Assembly (NCBI RefSeq): GCF_040183065.1
Contig: NC_091131.1
Location: forward strand, 13,228,300-13,292,299
DNA from: Periplaneta americana
Taxonomy: Eukaryota; Arthropoda; Insecta; Blattodea; Blattidae
Direction of reading: 5' to 3'
Length of the DNA: 64,000 nucleotides
Part shown: one piece after another, positions 12,072 through 24,634 of the stretch
How positions within the stretch are numbered: the first letter of the stretch is position 1
Layout of the letters: each line of letters begins with the position of its first letter
Made by a program: the position numbers and the translations under genes
Notes under the pieces: generated by a model
The model's database searches: none
What the model was told of the DNA's origin: nothing
Seen by the model: the letters and a program-made list of their open reading frames with translations, nothing else

Positions 12072-13205
12072 CAGTAAAACCTGTTCAAGACGGAAGTGAC
12101 ATGGTCCTAATTTTTTTTCCGTTGTGGACAGGTTTCCGTATTATTCAGGTGTGAAATTAAAATGGAATATTTTACCATTCTTATACACGGAAAAACAAAA
12201 TAGCATACCACAAACTGCAAGAAGTATAAAATATTCTGTTTAACACTATTCATATTAAATCAGCTTTCTGTCGCTTATTCTGTTGGTGAATCATTTTGAT
12301 TAAAATCTCATTTTCTGTATAAATGTTATCGTGACTCCTCATTAGTCATTAAACACTACTAAAGTTTACTAATCTGATTCAATTTAATATCTAACACTAT
12401 AGGCCTACTATAATACTGGACTGTGTATCACTGCACATTATTAATTAATTGGACTAGGGGCCTTGAATTCTGGTTTACCTAATTTCTTTGCCAGTTCAAT
12501 GACTTGCTTTGTGGAATAGGTCCAGAAATTGGCATGTTCTTCGAAAGGTCGTGAAGAACCCACTCCCACAAACGTTCATTTATTTCCACATAAACCGTTT
12601 CTTTATGGTTCCTTTTATGTCACCAATATTGGCCGCAAGCCACTCACTCATTTTGATCTTTATTTTTTAAAGTGTCACACCTGAGTTTTCCACAACTGAA
12701 CTTCAACATTATTTCACACACACTTCGTTTCTAATTTTCCTTGAACTTGATAACTTTTACTTCATCACTTAATGTTAATGCCACATTTTACGCAACTTAC
12801 TTTTTTTTTTTTTTACCAGGAAATCACTACACTTGTACTCTGTCTAGCTAGGACAGTATACGGATGTGAAAATCTTTGAAAGGACTCGTCTGCCTAGTCA
12901 ACAGGGTAATGAAATTTATGACCGACAGGCCAACACACCCTTGCACCCCTTAAAATTTTGCGAAGAAAACTTGTTATCTTAGTGACCTACATATTTCGTA
13001 TATTCCTTGAAATTACATGCTGTTTCAAAATATAGTTTACATTAAAGGAATGTGCCCGAAATATTATTTCCGTTTCTGCGTTGGGCAGTTTCCGTTTTAC
13101 TCAGTAAAAATTGTACATAATACATACGAATTTTGCAGGGAAAAATAAATTGTTCCGAAATAGAATTCCGGATTATTCAGGTCCCGATTTGATCAGGTTT
13201 CACTG
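12072..13205 (-). mobile_element. Pogo/Tigger-like DNA transposon remnant
   Basis: The ends are inverted: CAGTAAAACCTGTTCAA at the left and, reversed, CAGTGAAACCTGATCAA at the right, with TA on each side (12070-12071, 13206-13207). CAGT..AAACC termini and TA duplications fit pogo/Tigger elements. Around 12470-12540 the minus strand gives SKNMPISGPIPQSKSLNW, which resembles the NxPISGPxLQEKAL segment of a CENP-B-type DNA-binding domain. Frames are broken and no DDE core is evident. Confidence 0.75.
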
Positions 13206-14534
13206 TATATTATAAGTTTCAAAATAGTGTGTGTTAATTGGATTTTTCACAGCACCATGTGAAGCTTTAAAATGCAGTTTCCTCAAAACTTTAAATTTTG
13301 AGTTGTTTCCTTTTTGAACTGGCCAGTCAATATATATTTAACTTAACCATTGTTGTCAACCCATTTATGAGTATTTAACGTACCACAAATGCAAAAAAAA
13401 AAAAATGGATTTCATTACAGAATTATCGTAACATTTACTATTTTACACAGTAATTGTGTCAAGAAGCCATATACTCCGGTATAGCAGGCATTTGCACAAT
13501 GGAATCTTCATTTTCTCATGGTTATCATTCAAGGTGAGCACAAACCTAAAATAATTTAATGCATTCATCCTGTTTAATGTGAAATTTTGTTTGTTATTCA
13601 CATTCACTTTTTAGCTTTACATTTGTTTTACATAAGTACATAATAACTTACAAATTTATTAATTACAATATGAAAAGTGTGGGAATTCTATATTTGCAGG
13701 ATTGAAAAATTCTATGTCTGTGCCTGATGAATAAAATATTTTTAGAAATCCATATACCGTATTTGAAAAGTTAAAAAATTTTCCCCTTCAGATCCCGAAA
13801 AAAAAAAAAAAAAAAAAAAAAAAGCCTTGAATCATTACATCCATCATCTTGTAATGACGTGTAAAATTTAAAGGCTCATTCTTTCAAGGTTAGTGGAATG
13901 GAGACCAAACTACAGGACAAAATTTGTACAGCTTAGTATCTGACAAAATAAGGTAACGAAATATTGAATAATTTTTATAAACTTCAGTAATGTTCATTCT
14001 CTTTTAGAGTTCCATTATTGTATTTCTACTTTCGTACTAGTTAGTAACACTGAAGGTAATTAAAAAATCATAAAATAGGTTTACTGTTCATTGTTGGTGA
14101 ATGTAGACGACCATATTGCATTAGTGAGCTCAGATTAGCAACTAAAGTCAGTTGGAACTTTAGATTGACAGGATGTCGATAAGTGAAGTGAAGTGAAGTG
14201 AAGTTATACATATGAGCTAAACTAGTGCAGAGGTAGTTCTCTTCATACTCTCTATTACACATGGCTTTTTTTTCAGCTGTTTCTTCAGTATTACCAACAT
14301 AATATAGCATGACATTATGAAAGTTTCATGCTAGTGTACACTGGACTTTATGTTAGCATATTTGTGTACTATTGCGTTACCACATTGAGGTATCTATAAA
14401 TGTATTTACTTCCCTGGCCTCTAGTCGAGTCATATGCACCATAAAAAAAGTGGCAACGCACATTTGACACTGAATATAAGAATCAGAAGTTGCTATGAAA
14501 GTGGAGGTTGGTGGAGAAGTGTGGGAATCTGTGA
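13206..14534. other. AT-rich DNA with a poly-A run
   Basis: Holds a 25-base A run at about 13799-13823 and a GAAGT microrepeat near 14180. No gene recognised. Confidence 0.6.
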
Positions 14535-14780
14535 CAGGTTAGGTTAGGTTATGTTAGTTTAGGCTTTTAGTACGTCTTGCATATGCGAATCAGTGACTAG
14601 TTAAGTTAGGTTAGTGTAGATTTCCGGTATGCCTTGCATATATTCAGAATTGTCTAAGAATGTGCCCTTTCTTGCTGTCTGCCTTCCTTTGGCAATGCTT
14701 TGTAAAGATTTACCAAAAGCTTACGTTAGGTTAGGTTAGGTTAGGTTAGGTTAGCTTAGCTTAGCTTAGCTTAGCTTGGC
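14535..14780 (+). repeat. Short TTAGG-type tracts
   Basis: Two clusters, near 14535-14565 and 14724-14775, of GGTTA repeats. The second changes from TTAGG to TTAGC units. The orientation is opposite to the tract at 5396-5728. Confidence 0.85.
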
Positions 14781-15315
14781 AGACAGTCTACGGGAATATT
14801 TAGATGTTAGTGATTGAGTTTGGGGATTTTAAAGCCCTGGGGAAGGCTGATGATTTTTTGTTTTGTGGCATTGTCAAAACTGTCTATGACATGCTACTGT
14901 AATGGTGGATATACAAATTCACATTACGAAAACTGTGTGTTTATTTCATTATTATTTGCTCTGTTTTACTATTTATACAGCTTATTCCATTAAATAAGTG
15001 ATGCATATTTCACATTACGTATCATATTATGTTTTATATTCCTACATCTTTTTTTTTTTTCACTAGAAACCACCACATATTCACTTACACTATGACACAC
15101 CTCTCATTCCAAACGTATTTTACCACATTAAAAAATATATCACTATAAAATACTTACATATTCAACTTCATCTCCACAAAAAAATCCTTTACAAATTCCA
15201 GGATTTCTACTTCCAAGATCATCAGAACTCTCTGTGCGCTAGTTTATCCCACATATGTTGTTAGACTGTTCATTCATATACTATTTATGTATACTTTAAA
15301 ATGTTAGCTGATGAG

Positions 15316-16229
15316 CAGGCTTCGAGACTTCAGACACAATAGAGCAGTTCATGGGAAATCCGCATAACGGCGTGCTGATTATAGTGGTAAAGCATATAGA
15401 GCGTATAGTGGGTGGGAGTACTGTGGAATGAATGCCAACAAGTACGCAAAGAAAAACGCTCTGGATTTGAAGGTTCTGACGAATAATTTGGTTTTCATAC
15501 AAACCCATTTTCAAACTGTGTCTGAAACTATTACACGGTTAGAAAAGTCAGAGCAAGAGATGCCGGAACCCCTCAAATTAATTTAGAAAATGACGCAGAG
15601 AATTAATGAGACACCAAATACACTGGTTACTGAACGTGTAAAACAGGAGTGGAAATCAATTTTATGTAAAAATAACGGAGATGGAACATTGTGTAATATA
15701 AACAGCAAATTAGTGGACATAGAGTCACCCGAGAATAAAGGACTGTGTCTTACAGACTGCAGTGAGGTTAGGTTTTTTTCGTTTTGCTCCTATCACGTCA
15801 TGCGACATAGAGCGCAGATTTCTACAGTACAAACTTTGGCAGATAACCGAAAAAGATTTACATTTGAGACACTGAGAATGTATCTTGTAGTACATTGCAA
15901 TTCGGTACTGTAACTGTACTTCCTAAAGACGACCAATGGGATAAATGAAAAAATTAAAATTGCTACATGCTTATTTCCACCATTAACACTGTGTATAATT
16001 AAACAAAGACAGGAGAATAAATGCTTTTCACATTCTCTTGAAATTGTCATTGTGTAATGTACATTTACTTTCAGAATGTACATGTGTGTGTGTTTCCTCA
16101 TACTACCGTACTCAACTCTAAATAGCAACGTTGTTACCTCAACACATCTCTATCTACCTGCAGCGAGTCAACAACCTATAGTGCATGCACAGTAAACTTA
16201 TTGTATCAGGTCCAAAGTCTCGAAGCCTG
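15316..16229. mobile_element. hAT-like non-autonomous element
   Basis: The element starts CAGGCTTCGAGACTT and ends with its inverse AAGTCTCGAAGCCTG. It is flanked by a perfect 8-bp direct repeat CTGATGAG (15308-15315 and 16230-16237). An 8-bp duplication with CA..TG ends is the hAT pattern. An interior open frame (15590-15913, 107 codons) does not resemble a hAT transposase. Length 914 bp. Confidence 0.8.
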
Positions 16230-16237
16230 CTGATGAG

Positions 16238-16787
16238 AGAATTGATAACCTGAAAAAGGAATGTAGAATTAATGATAAGCAAGTAAATCATTGACATTGT
16301 TGGTTTCTTTTGTGACGTCTTTGAGCAAAAGTGTTTATAGTGGGCGCCAGCGATCTAGGCAGATGGATTTTATTAATGAGAACTCGAGAGCGAGTTACTC
16401 ACCGCTGCAAGATTGGTTGTTATCTCTGTCGCAGCTGGAATGGGTAGGACATAAGAGTAAACATGCACGCCCGAGTATTCTATTGGACTCTGGACAGTCA
16501 CCTCCAAAAACTAAACAAATATTACACATACTGGGAGATGTACTGTAAAATCATTGCAAACGAAAGTCGCTTGCGGCACGCTACAAATTATCCACTTGGA
16601 CTCTACTGTGGTCCATTTGTATATTTCATAACATTGATACTAGCGGAGGAAAACATTATCGTCTACTCATTCCTGAAGGACAACAAATAGCTTGTCAGCA
16701 AGGTCATTCGCTGGAATTGATGGTTCCAACTGTAACATGTTACAGAATATAATGCTTTTCTTATAGTTAATATCTTTTTATGCAATA
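16238..16787. other. No recognised feature
   Basis: Contains overlapping short open frames at 16291-16690 without recognisable homology. Confidence 0.5.
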
Positions 16788-17774
16788 CTAGCCCTACCCG
16801 TGCGCTCCGCTGCACCTGTTAGAAATAAATATAAAGTAATTACGTAATTAAAATAGGACGTTTGATCCAGGGAACATTCGTGTTTGATAGAAGAATAAAT
16901 CGTTTAATATGTTACTTAATTTAAATTGTATTTAAATAATTAAAATGCGGTCATTTTGGTCCAGAGAGCACTCATTTGGTGCAATGACAATTCCTTTAAC
17001 ATATTTCTTAATTGTTATTACATGCAACCATAGTTTAATGAAGATTGACATATCATTTAGTTTTAATGTGTATACTTTATATTACTTCCTATATGTTTCA
17101 GAAGTTACTGTAATAACATTGTAGAATTATGTCCATCTAGAGAAACTACACTTTCCAATGGTGAAATAATAATTAAACAATTAATTAGCTTCCGATATTA
17201 CATCATACAAACACAGAAACATTCTCTTAGGCTATGTTTAATAGCTTTCGATTGGTGTTGTCCAAGGCCCCTTATAGACGAAGTCATTTGTTTTTATTTC
17301 AGTACAGCGCCTTAGATGGCGTTGTTATTGTAATTTTAAAACTCATTTATCTCATTAAATATCAGTCCTATCAAACTTTTGTATAGAATAAAACTTATCG
17401 GAAATCATTTTTAAAGAAACTTTTGTTATGTAATATTTTTATGAAAATCAATAATAAGCGAGATATTTCGATTTATTTAATTCAAGCCCCCTTATAACCT
17501 CCCTTTTAAACAAAGTATTTTGAATGCCATATAGCCTAAAATCTAAGTTACAACGAACTTAATGTATATTTCAATTTATATATAATTCGGATCAGCCATT
17601 ATCGCGTGAAAAAGTAACAAATATCCAGACAGACAGACAGACATACAAACAAAAATTTCAAAAAAAGCGGTTTTCGGTTTCAGGATGGTTAATTATACAT
17701 GTTAACACCAATTATTTTTGGAAAATCGAAAATTACCAGAAAAATTTTGGCTACAGATTTATTATTAGTATAGA
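16788..17774 (-). mobile_element. Non-autonomous Helitron-like element, copy 2
   Basis: On the minus strand it runs from TCTATACTAATAATAAAT to CTAG, again between A and T, with the same 3' hairpin (GTGCGCTCCGCTGCAC on the plus strand). It aligns along its length with copies 1 and 4, including an internal GACA microsatellite near 17628. Length 987 bp. Confidence 0.82.
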
Positions 17775-19716
17775 TTGTATTCACTTACTTGCTATTACTC
17801 GCTAATATTTATATTTATTTGTCACTGTATTTATAAGACACAAATGTTACCATTTATATATTCATTGTATTCAGTCATTATTGACCTTGAGAAACATTAC
17901 AGAACACACATTCAAAATGCGACAATCATTAGTTTACAAGACTGATGGTAGAATTTTTTTTTTTACAAAACCAACCAAAGAACGCGCTAATTAATGACCC
18001 CTGCATTAGTACCAGTAGTTGTTTTGTAATATCTATCATAATCAATGGCTTTACTAGTATCAGTCTAGTTTCATAAGTTGGTACCCGGAAAATAATAAAA
18101 TTTAACACGAGAAAGACATAAATATTCCGAAATAAATATTCCTTGATATTCAAGATGTAAGTAGTTTTATGTTTTCTTCTGTAGTAATATAGGTAGGAAA
18201 TAAATAAAATGTTGGGTGATTTGTGGTTACAGAATTGTATAGAACTATTAGATTTATAATAAGAACAGGATATATTCCATCATGGATTGAACACTTTTAA
18301 CAACCTTTGAACTTGAACATCTTATGACATCTTGATACAGCTGTCATGTGTCTTCTTTCGGAAATTCAAATATAGTGAACTTGAACGTATATAAGGCAGA
18401 GAACCCTGCAGGCTTTCATCTCAGTAGGTATAAAACACTCTGTAACCATGGTTTTAATTTTTAAAGAATAATATTCTTATTTAAAAATTAGGTGAAACTT
18501 CGATTCTTTTCACATATCACATACAGGAGAAAAAACATACTTAAATCTTTGAAAATAACCTCAAAATTGTGGCATCTCACTTTAGAGATATGATGTGGTC
18601 GCGAACGCTATAGACCCACCCAATATGCTCCAAATACCTTCCTTTCTTATATCTGTGGTTGATCAGAACATGATAACTCCAAAAATGGCCTTTTTTTTAG
18701 CTGAAAGCGCAGCCCTATATAAAAATAATTCTCTTTCGTTTGGTATAACCGTGATATCTCCATCTAATCTTACGTTATTTTCATTCATATTTGTATGTAA
18801 ACTAGAATTATGATTTGTATAGGAAAAGTGAAAATAAAAATGCTTGTATCTCAAAACACGTTTTTTGGAGTTATGTTTTGACCAAACAACACAGATATAG
18901 CCTGTCTACCAAAAAGCATGTATGCCAGGCATACCAAAAGCCTGAACAAAATAAACCTAACCTGTCACTGATCCTCAACTTTACGAAAAACTTGCTTATT
19001 TATCTTTCCAGATATTGGCAGCACTGTGATATGTGTATCAAGAGTCCTTTGTTGAATATACTCCTAATCACATATATAACAGATTGGCCAGATCCTCATG
19101 TTAAAAATGGTAACATGTTGAAGAGAACAACCACCAGGATCGCCACTATCGATTGGTAAAGACTGCTAGATGGAAGTACAGTTTCTCCATGCAGTTCAAA
19201 TGAGAGTTATAACGTGACTTCTTATGCAGTAGCTAGATGGCAGCATAGTGAAAGTGATAAATGTTTTTGGCATCAAAGCCTATAAGGCTGAGCAATCTGA
19301 TACATGTGATCTGGGGATATATTCACACTGTTGACATAATGTAATGGACAATTTTATGTGGAATGTTTATTGAGTACAGTTGTGGAAATATAGTGTATTG
19401 AACATGATAATCTCAACTTGAACCATGTGTGTATTTGTAAAGTTATTTCATCTCTCATTTCCATTTGATCATGAAATAATGGAATGCGATCAGATTTGGT
19501 CCCGTTTGTGGTGTATGAGAAGATCGAAGTTTCAATAAAAATTCTATGGAATATATCATAAAAAGTAAGACAGTTTGACTTCTCAGTAAGAGCGGTTGCC
19601 CCTAAAAGCCTCCTCCCAAGTGCATTCGTGATCCGAGTGTGTTTTGGTTCTCCTCCCTCCGACTTTATTTGAGATTTTTTAAGCATAGTGTGACCAAGCT
19701 GTGGATCTACATACTT
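17775..19716. other. No recognised feature
   Basis: Several 60-124 codon frames, such as minus 19354-19728, show no family resemblance or splice context. Confidence 0.5.
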
Positions 19717-20065
19717 AGACTTCAACAAACAAAATTTGATAACACAATCTCAAGGGGAAAAAATGGAACTCTCTGCATCAAAATCCACAGTTAATTCCCG
19801 ATTTACCACGAAAATCGTCTGTAGCTGCATTTAGATTGGCAACAGACCATGATTGTTTGGCCAAACACCTGCATAGAATTGGAATATATCAGTCCCCTAA
19901 CTGTCCATTGTGCAACTCAAACCAAGAAATGGATTCGGAACACCTCAAAATCTGTGCTTCAGTAGCTGACCATGATAATATCTTTGAAAAATATTGGAGT
20001 GCAAGAGGTCAAATGACTTTATTGTCAAACGCCTGGCATTGGAAAACAACAACAACATATTAAGT
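19717..20065 (+). mobile_element. LINE C-terminal fragment, copy 2
   Basis: Reads LPRKSSVAAFRLATDHDCLA, KHLHRIGIYQSPNCPLCNSN and EHLKICASV, then YWSARGQM, and ends in an (ACA)n tail at about 20048-20058. It has the same CPLC...H...C ending as the copy at 9940. The intact end and tail suggest a 5'-truncated insertion. Confidence 0.82.
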
Positions 20066-20611
20066 GTTCAGTGATTACAGACGTTGAATTTGAATAATTC
20101 AAACTTATCACACTTGGAGTGAGTAGCATTTCTTGAGAATATTTTGAGAAGGCTTACATGCTGTTTTAGACAGCTTCAGCTGCCTCTGTGGTGTAAATCT
20201 TGAGTTTGAATGAAAGCAATTTGTATCGTGTACATTTTTCGTATTTCTTATCTCTGTACCAGTTCCTTTCACAATGGAGAATCTTCCTGGACAGTGATAG
20301 TTATTGATATTGTACCATTGACAAGGAATGGAATCCTGCTCTGTAGCAGTTTGTAGCTCTGTCTATTTCGTTAGCAAGACAGGAATGTGTAACAGATTTG
20401 TGTGACATTGTATCATAACCTAGAACTGAAGTTGTTTACTTCTGACTTTATGAAGCTATCAAGAAATTAACGAACATAATATTAAAACAGGAATTTGTAA
20501 TATTTATCGTGCTTGCCAATTTGACTCTGAAAGAATCTGAGAAAGAAAATAGTACTTTCTGTACACTACGCATACTGAGAAAAAAAAGAATAATTGAAAG
20601 TATAAGAAATA
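20066..20611. other. No recognised feature
   Basis: AT-rich spacer between the LINE fragment and the Tc1 element. Confidence 0.5.
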
Positions 20612-22190
20612 CACTCGGGGACAAAAAAAACCAGACACTTCTATATTTGCTTGTATTTTGTTGCCAATTATTTCAAAATGAAACAAAACCCATTTAAACA
20701 AAATAATGTTCCATTTAGCACCTTATACGACAACATTTGAAAAAAATTAAAATCTCTGATGAGAAAATTTACAAAAAATTACAAAGGGCGTATAACTATG
20801 GCATCGGTTGGTCTAACTGTTTTTTTTTTTTTTTTTTTTTTTTTTCATTTTATGGTGCCTTAAACATTAAAAACTTTTTTTAGTAACGGGTATTACCCCC
20901 TCTGGCTTGAATAACTGCATCCATACGTCTTGGCATGCTCTCAATTTGGTTAGCAATGTCTTCTTGGGGAATAAGTTCCCATTCTTCGCCAAGTGCTCGC
21001 CTCAACTCTTGTAACGATTCTGGTCTCGGTGTCTATTCTTAACACGCCGTCCCAGCATGTCCCACACGTGTTCAATTGGGTTCATGTCTGGACTCCTTGC
21101 TGGCCATGGAAGAACATGGATTCCCACTTCTTGGAGATAATCTCCGACCGCATGGGCAATATGCGGCCGTGCATTATAATGCATTAAAACAAAATTATCG
21201 CCTACAAATTGGCCAAATGGCACAACATGATCAGCCAAACATTCATTTATATACCTATCAGCTGTTAGTCTTCCACTTTCAACAAAAACCAACTCTGTAC
21301 GAGCATCCGTACACACTCCTGCCCAAACCATCACTCCACCACCTCCATACGGCACATTTTCGGAAATGCAACACTGTGAAAATCGTTCTCCCCTCCTTCT
21401 CCAAACTCTTTCACGTCCATCAGGTGAGCACAGATTGAAACGGGACTCATCGGTGAACAGAACACAGCTCCACTGTCCATTTCTCCAATCCCTGTGATCA
21501 TTTGCAAAACGCAGTCGTTCAACTCGATGCATTCTGAGAAGTCTGGGACCAGTTGCAGGTCTACTTGATATCAGTCCACTTGCTTTCAACCTCCTTCTAA
21601 CTGTTTTGGCCGAAATTGGGTGTCCATGCATGTTAACAAATTGCTGGGCTACACTAGTAGCTGGCAGGTTGCGCTCCCTAAGAACTCTCAACACCATATA
21701 CCTGTCTTCATTTGGATTTGTAGCTCTTGGACGACCCGAACCTGGTCTTCTGGTATATTCTAGGGTCCTCTATACCGTTTTATGGCATCCTGGGTTGTGC
21801 TTCTAGCCATATTCATAACATTTGCAATGTAACGTACACTGTGTCCATCATCGTAAAGGGCTACAGCTTGAGCCACATTTTCAGGTCGCATCTTGTTTTA
21901 TGACAAATGTTACAACCCCACTTAAACTCAGAAAATGTAAAAATAAAGAAATAACGAATGATAACGATAATGAAGTACAAAATGGTTGAGACAAAATTGT
22001 TATAGCTGAGACTCCAAAAGCAAAATTGAAATATTTGGTTGTAATGGCTTGTTTATAAAACAAAAAACAATCAACAATGTATACACGTCTCCATAACAAC
22101 AGATGGCTACCATAATATTGTATGAGAAGATAATATTTTGCAAAATACCAGCAAATATTAAAGTGTCCGGTTTTTTTTTGTCCCTGAGTG
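20612..22190 (-). mobile_element. Full-length Tc1-like DNA transposon
   Basis: The 1,579-bp element is bounded by ~47-bp imperfect inverted ends (CACTCGGGGAC... and its inverse GTCCCTGAGTG) with TA on both sides (20610-20611, 22191-22192). One transposase gene fills most of the minus strand. Length and structure fit Tc1. A poly-T run lies at about 20820-20845. Confidence 0.93.
20880..21891 (-). pseudogene. Tc1-family transposase, frameshifted and catalytically dead
   Basis: The protein would start MRPENVAQAVALYDDGHSVR at 21891 and end GGNTRY before the stop at 20880, about 337 residues, normal for the family. The N-terminal HTH lies in one frame. After about 21755 the frame shifts into the long stretch holding KTVRRRLKASGL and FTDESRF (first catalytic Asp). 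Next comes MHYNARPH, where the usual MHDNARPH second Asp is Tyr, and SPDMNPIEHVWDMLGRR with the DDE/D Glu. A second frameshift near 21030 precedes a tail resembling PESLQELRRALGEEWELIPQ. Two frameshifts and the lost Asp mean it is inactive. Confidence 0.92.
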
Positions 22191-22342
22191 TATTTATACA
22201 TAACGAGTATTTTTATTAATATTGTGAATAAAGCTACAGGAAACGAGATTGGCAGTGTGGGATCTTTTTTTTTTCAATATATAATTAAATATCTGAAGGC
22301 ATATGATGTGTTTGTACTGTAGCAACAGTATGGAACTTAGTA

Positions 22343-23397
22343 GGGGAGAAGTGGGTACAGTAAGACAGGGAGAACAGTGAGACATTTTTTATTAGATGGT
22401 AAATTTTGATGTTGAGATGTTGGTAACAGTGGAGTTGTATGTTGCATGAATAAAGTAAAAGTATTTTCATACTCGATTTGATTCTAGTTATAAAGGTGAG
22501 TGATGAAAAAATAATTCGTAATTTTTCACTCTAGAAGTAAAATTTTGGCTTGTGTGTAATGAAGGTTATATTGGATATACAAATGAGATATAAACATGAA
22601 TGTTTTGTTACCTAATACTATGGTATTTGAGGTTATGTTTGGCAAGGTTTCGTCTTTCTTGTTTTAATTTTGAAGTGATGGCGTCATTTTTAAACGAACT
22701 ATGCATAAAGGTAACAGTGAGACATGCCATTGAAGGGTACACTGAGACGTCTCACTGTTCCTATGTACCAATGATTTGCAAAAACAAACTGTAATTATAA
22801 TGCATTTACCAGTAACTAACATTAAAAATGAACATACTAGTAACCAATTTGGGAACTATAGCTTAAAATAATGGATACATTACATTTTAATGGTTTCATA
22901 AATAAAAAATAACAAAGAATTAAATTAAATTCTTATAATTATAAGCTCTGTTGTCACCAAAAATTCATTTAATTTTTTCGCAAAAGTTCGAAATGTCATG
23001 GAAAATTCACTTTTCCAAATGTTCCAGATGTTTCGATGGTTTCGAAGCCAGACATCAAAATGGCTCTAAATAAGCCTACAGAACATGTCAAGATAAAGAG
23101 ACAGCAAGCTTTCCTTTCTTTTGAAATAAATGTAAATCATTTCAATGTCCGTTAATAGACACTGTGGTGTCTCACTGTACCCTCCTGAATGGGAACAGTG
23201 AGACATTTGCATTTTTTTGTCAAACATGTATTGTATATTATGCCCTTTATGTATTAACATTTTTGTTTATGTATTATTGCACTCCTTGTTTTCATGTCTA
23301 TTTCTATTGCACTTGATTTTAAAAATACTTGAATTATCCCTTGCATACATACCGGTATGTCTTAATATTTTGTGTCTCACTGTACCCACTACTCCCC
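22343..23397. mobile_element. TA-flanked element with repeated CAGTGAGACA motifs
   Basis: The ends are inverted: GGGGAGAAGTGGGTACAGTA at the left and, reversed, GGGGAGTAGTGGGTACAGTG at the right, with TA on each side. A motif near ACAGTGAGACA occurs at both ends and internally in both orientations: 22356, 22373, 22713, 22738, 22749, 23167, 23194 and 23373. No transposase is visible. Family unknown. Confidence 0.7.
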
Positions 23398-23703
23398 TAT
23401 GCCATCACTTTGATGTTGTCTTGTAAGTAGTTCAAGTTTACAATTTTCTAACCTCTTTCGTTCTTCATATTACTCTCCTTTGGATTGTGTGTGCTTGATG
23501 GCTATGAAACTAAAATTTGTGGAGAATTGTGTGAAATTTATTGTATGGAAGAGCTCACATAGTTTTTATATGCAACTTTTGTGAACTTCTGTGTTTTATA
23601 TCTAGAATAGGTGTGTTTTTAAGTATATTTAAGTTGCTGTGAGGCTGTGTTATAGGATGGTGTTACACTATCAAAGTTCTTTGACAAAGAATATAATAAA
23701 ATA

Positions 23704-24513
23704 TTTTATCCATGACCATAACGAAAAACATGCCTTTACTAAACACTTTTCCGTTTGTAAAGTAGGCTTTTATTCAACATTACTTTATTCCACTAGTGAG
23801 ATAAAGACTTTACCTCACAGTTTGAACTTTATCTCACAGTTCATTAGTATTTTCCTAGTACCCGGGTACACATGTATACTTTTCCATTCAACTATTACTC
23901 AAGAAGTTAATATATTAGTTACTAGATGCCACTACCTCTACTTCTTTATTACCATCTCTTAAATATACATACACTCAATCTCCTTCTCTTTTCTCTATCT
24001 GCTACGTCGTAATTTGTACATTACATCCATATCTAATATGCATCTTTTTAAAATTTTGTAATAATTTACCTTTTGGGATGCGAGGAGACTTGAACTTGCG
24101 AAGTTGGGTTTATAGGATTTTAAAACAACACGTGTTAGCCAACTGAGCTAAACAGACACGATGAGTAATTAAGTTTTAATATTCCTCTTAAGTTTACAGA
24201 AGTAAAATGTGAAATTATTTTAATCACAATAGTCCCGTGAACACTTCTAAATAATCCCTGAAACTTCAAAAAGACGAAAATACACGTTTAAAATGAAAAA
24301 AATATATATTAAAATTATGTAATTAATTATAATTTGTTATTTATCCAACGCCTTAGATACCATTCTTTACTAATCATGGCCTCCTACATCATGACCTACC
24401 TAGTACACGTATTGATTCTAAAATCCATGCCATGATATGTGATTACATGAGGACTTATTTTCAACATATTTTCTTTTATAAAACATAATTTTTCGTTATG
24501 GTCATGGATAAAA
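23704..24513. repeat. Region bounded by a 25-bp inverted repeat
   Basis: TTTTATCCATGACCATAACG at 23704 is repeated inverted at 24489-24513. Together with the adjoining foldback at 24522-24634 it looks like part of a MITE-like repeat, but no target duplication is clear. Confidence 0.5.
24076..24158 (-). pseudogene. tRNA-like sequence, probably a pseudogene or SINE head
   Basis: The minus strand contains TTTAGCTCAGTTGGCTAACA, a good A box and D arm, and AGTTCAAGTCTC, a weak B box. The acceptor ends do not pair and the anticodon arm is poor. It is not a convincing tRNA gene. Confidence 0.4.
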
Positions 24514-24521
24514 TTACGTAT

Positions 24522-24634
24522 GGTACTTGTGAGCGTGATCTTTATTGCACTCGTGTAATTTAAGCACTCGGCTGACGCCTCGTGCTTAAATCTTTCCACT
24601 CGTGCAATAAAGATGCACTTACCTCACAAGTACC
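24522..24634. repeat. Foldback palindrome
   Basis: GGTACTTGTGAG...ATCTTTATTGCACTCGTG is mirrored by CACTCGTGCAATAAAGAT...CTCACAAGTACC. The transcript would form a near-continuous hairpin of about 50 bp per arm. Confidence 0.8.

Noticed and set aside
19354-19728. 124-codon minus-strand frame as a host gene
   Set aside because: No recognisable domain, no splice context, and AT-rich codon use like the surrounding DNA.
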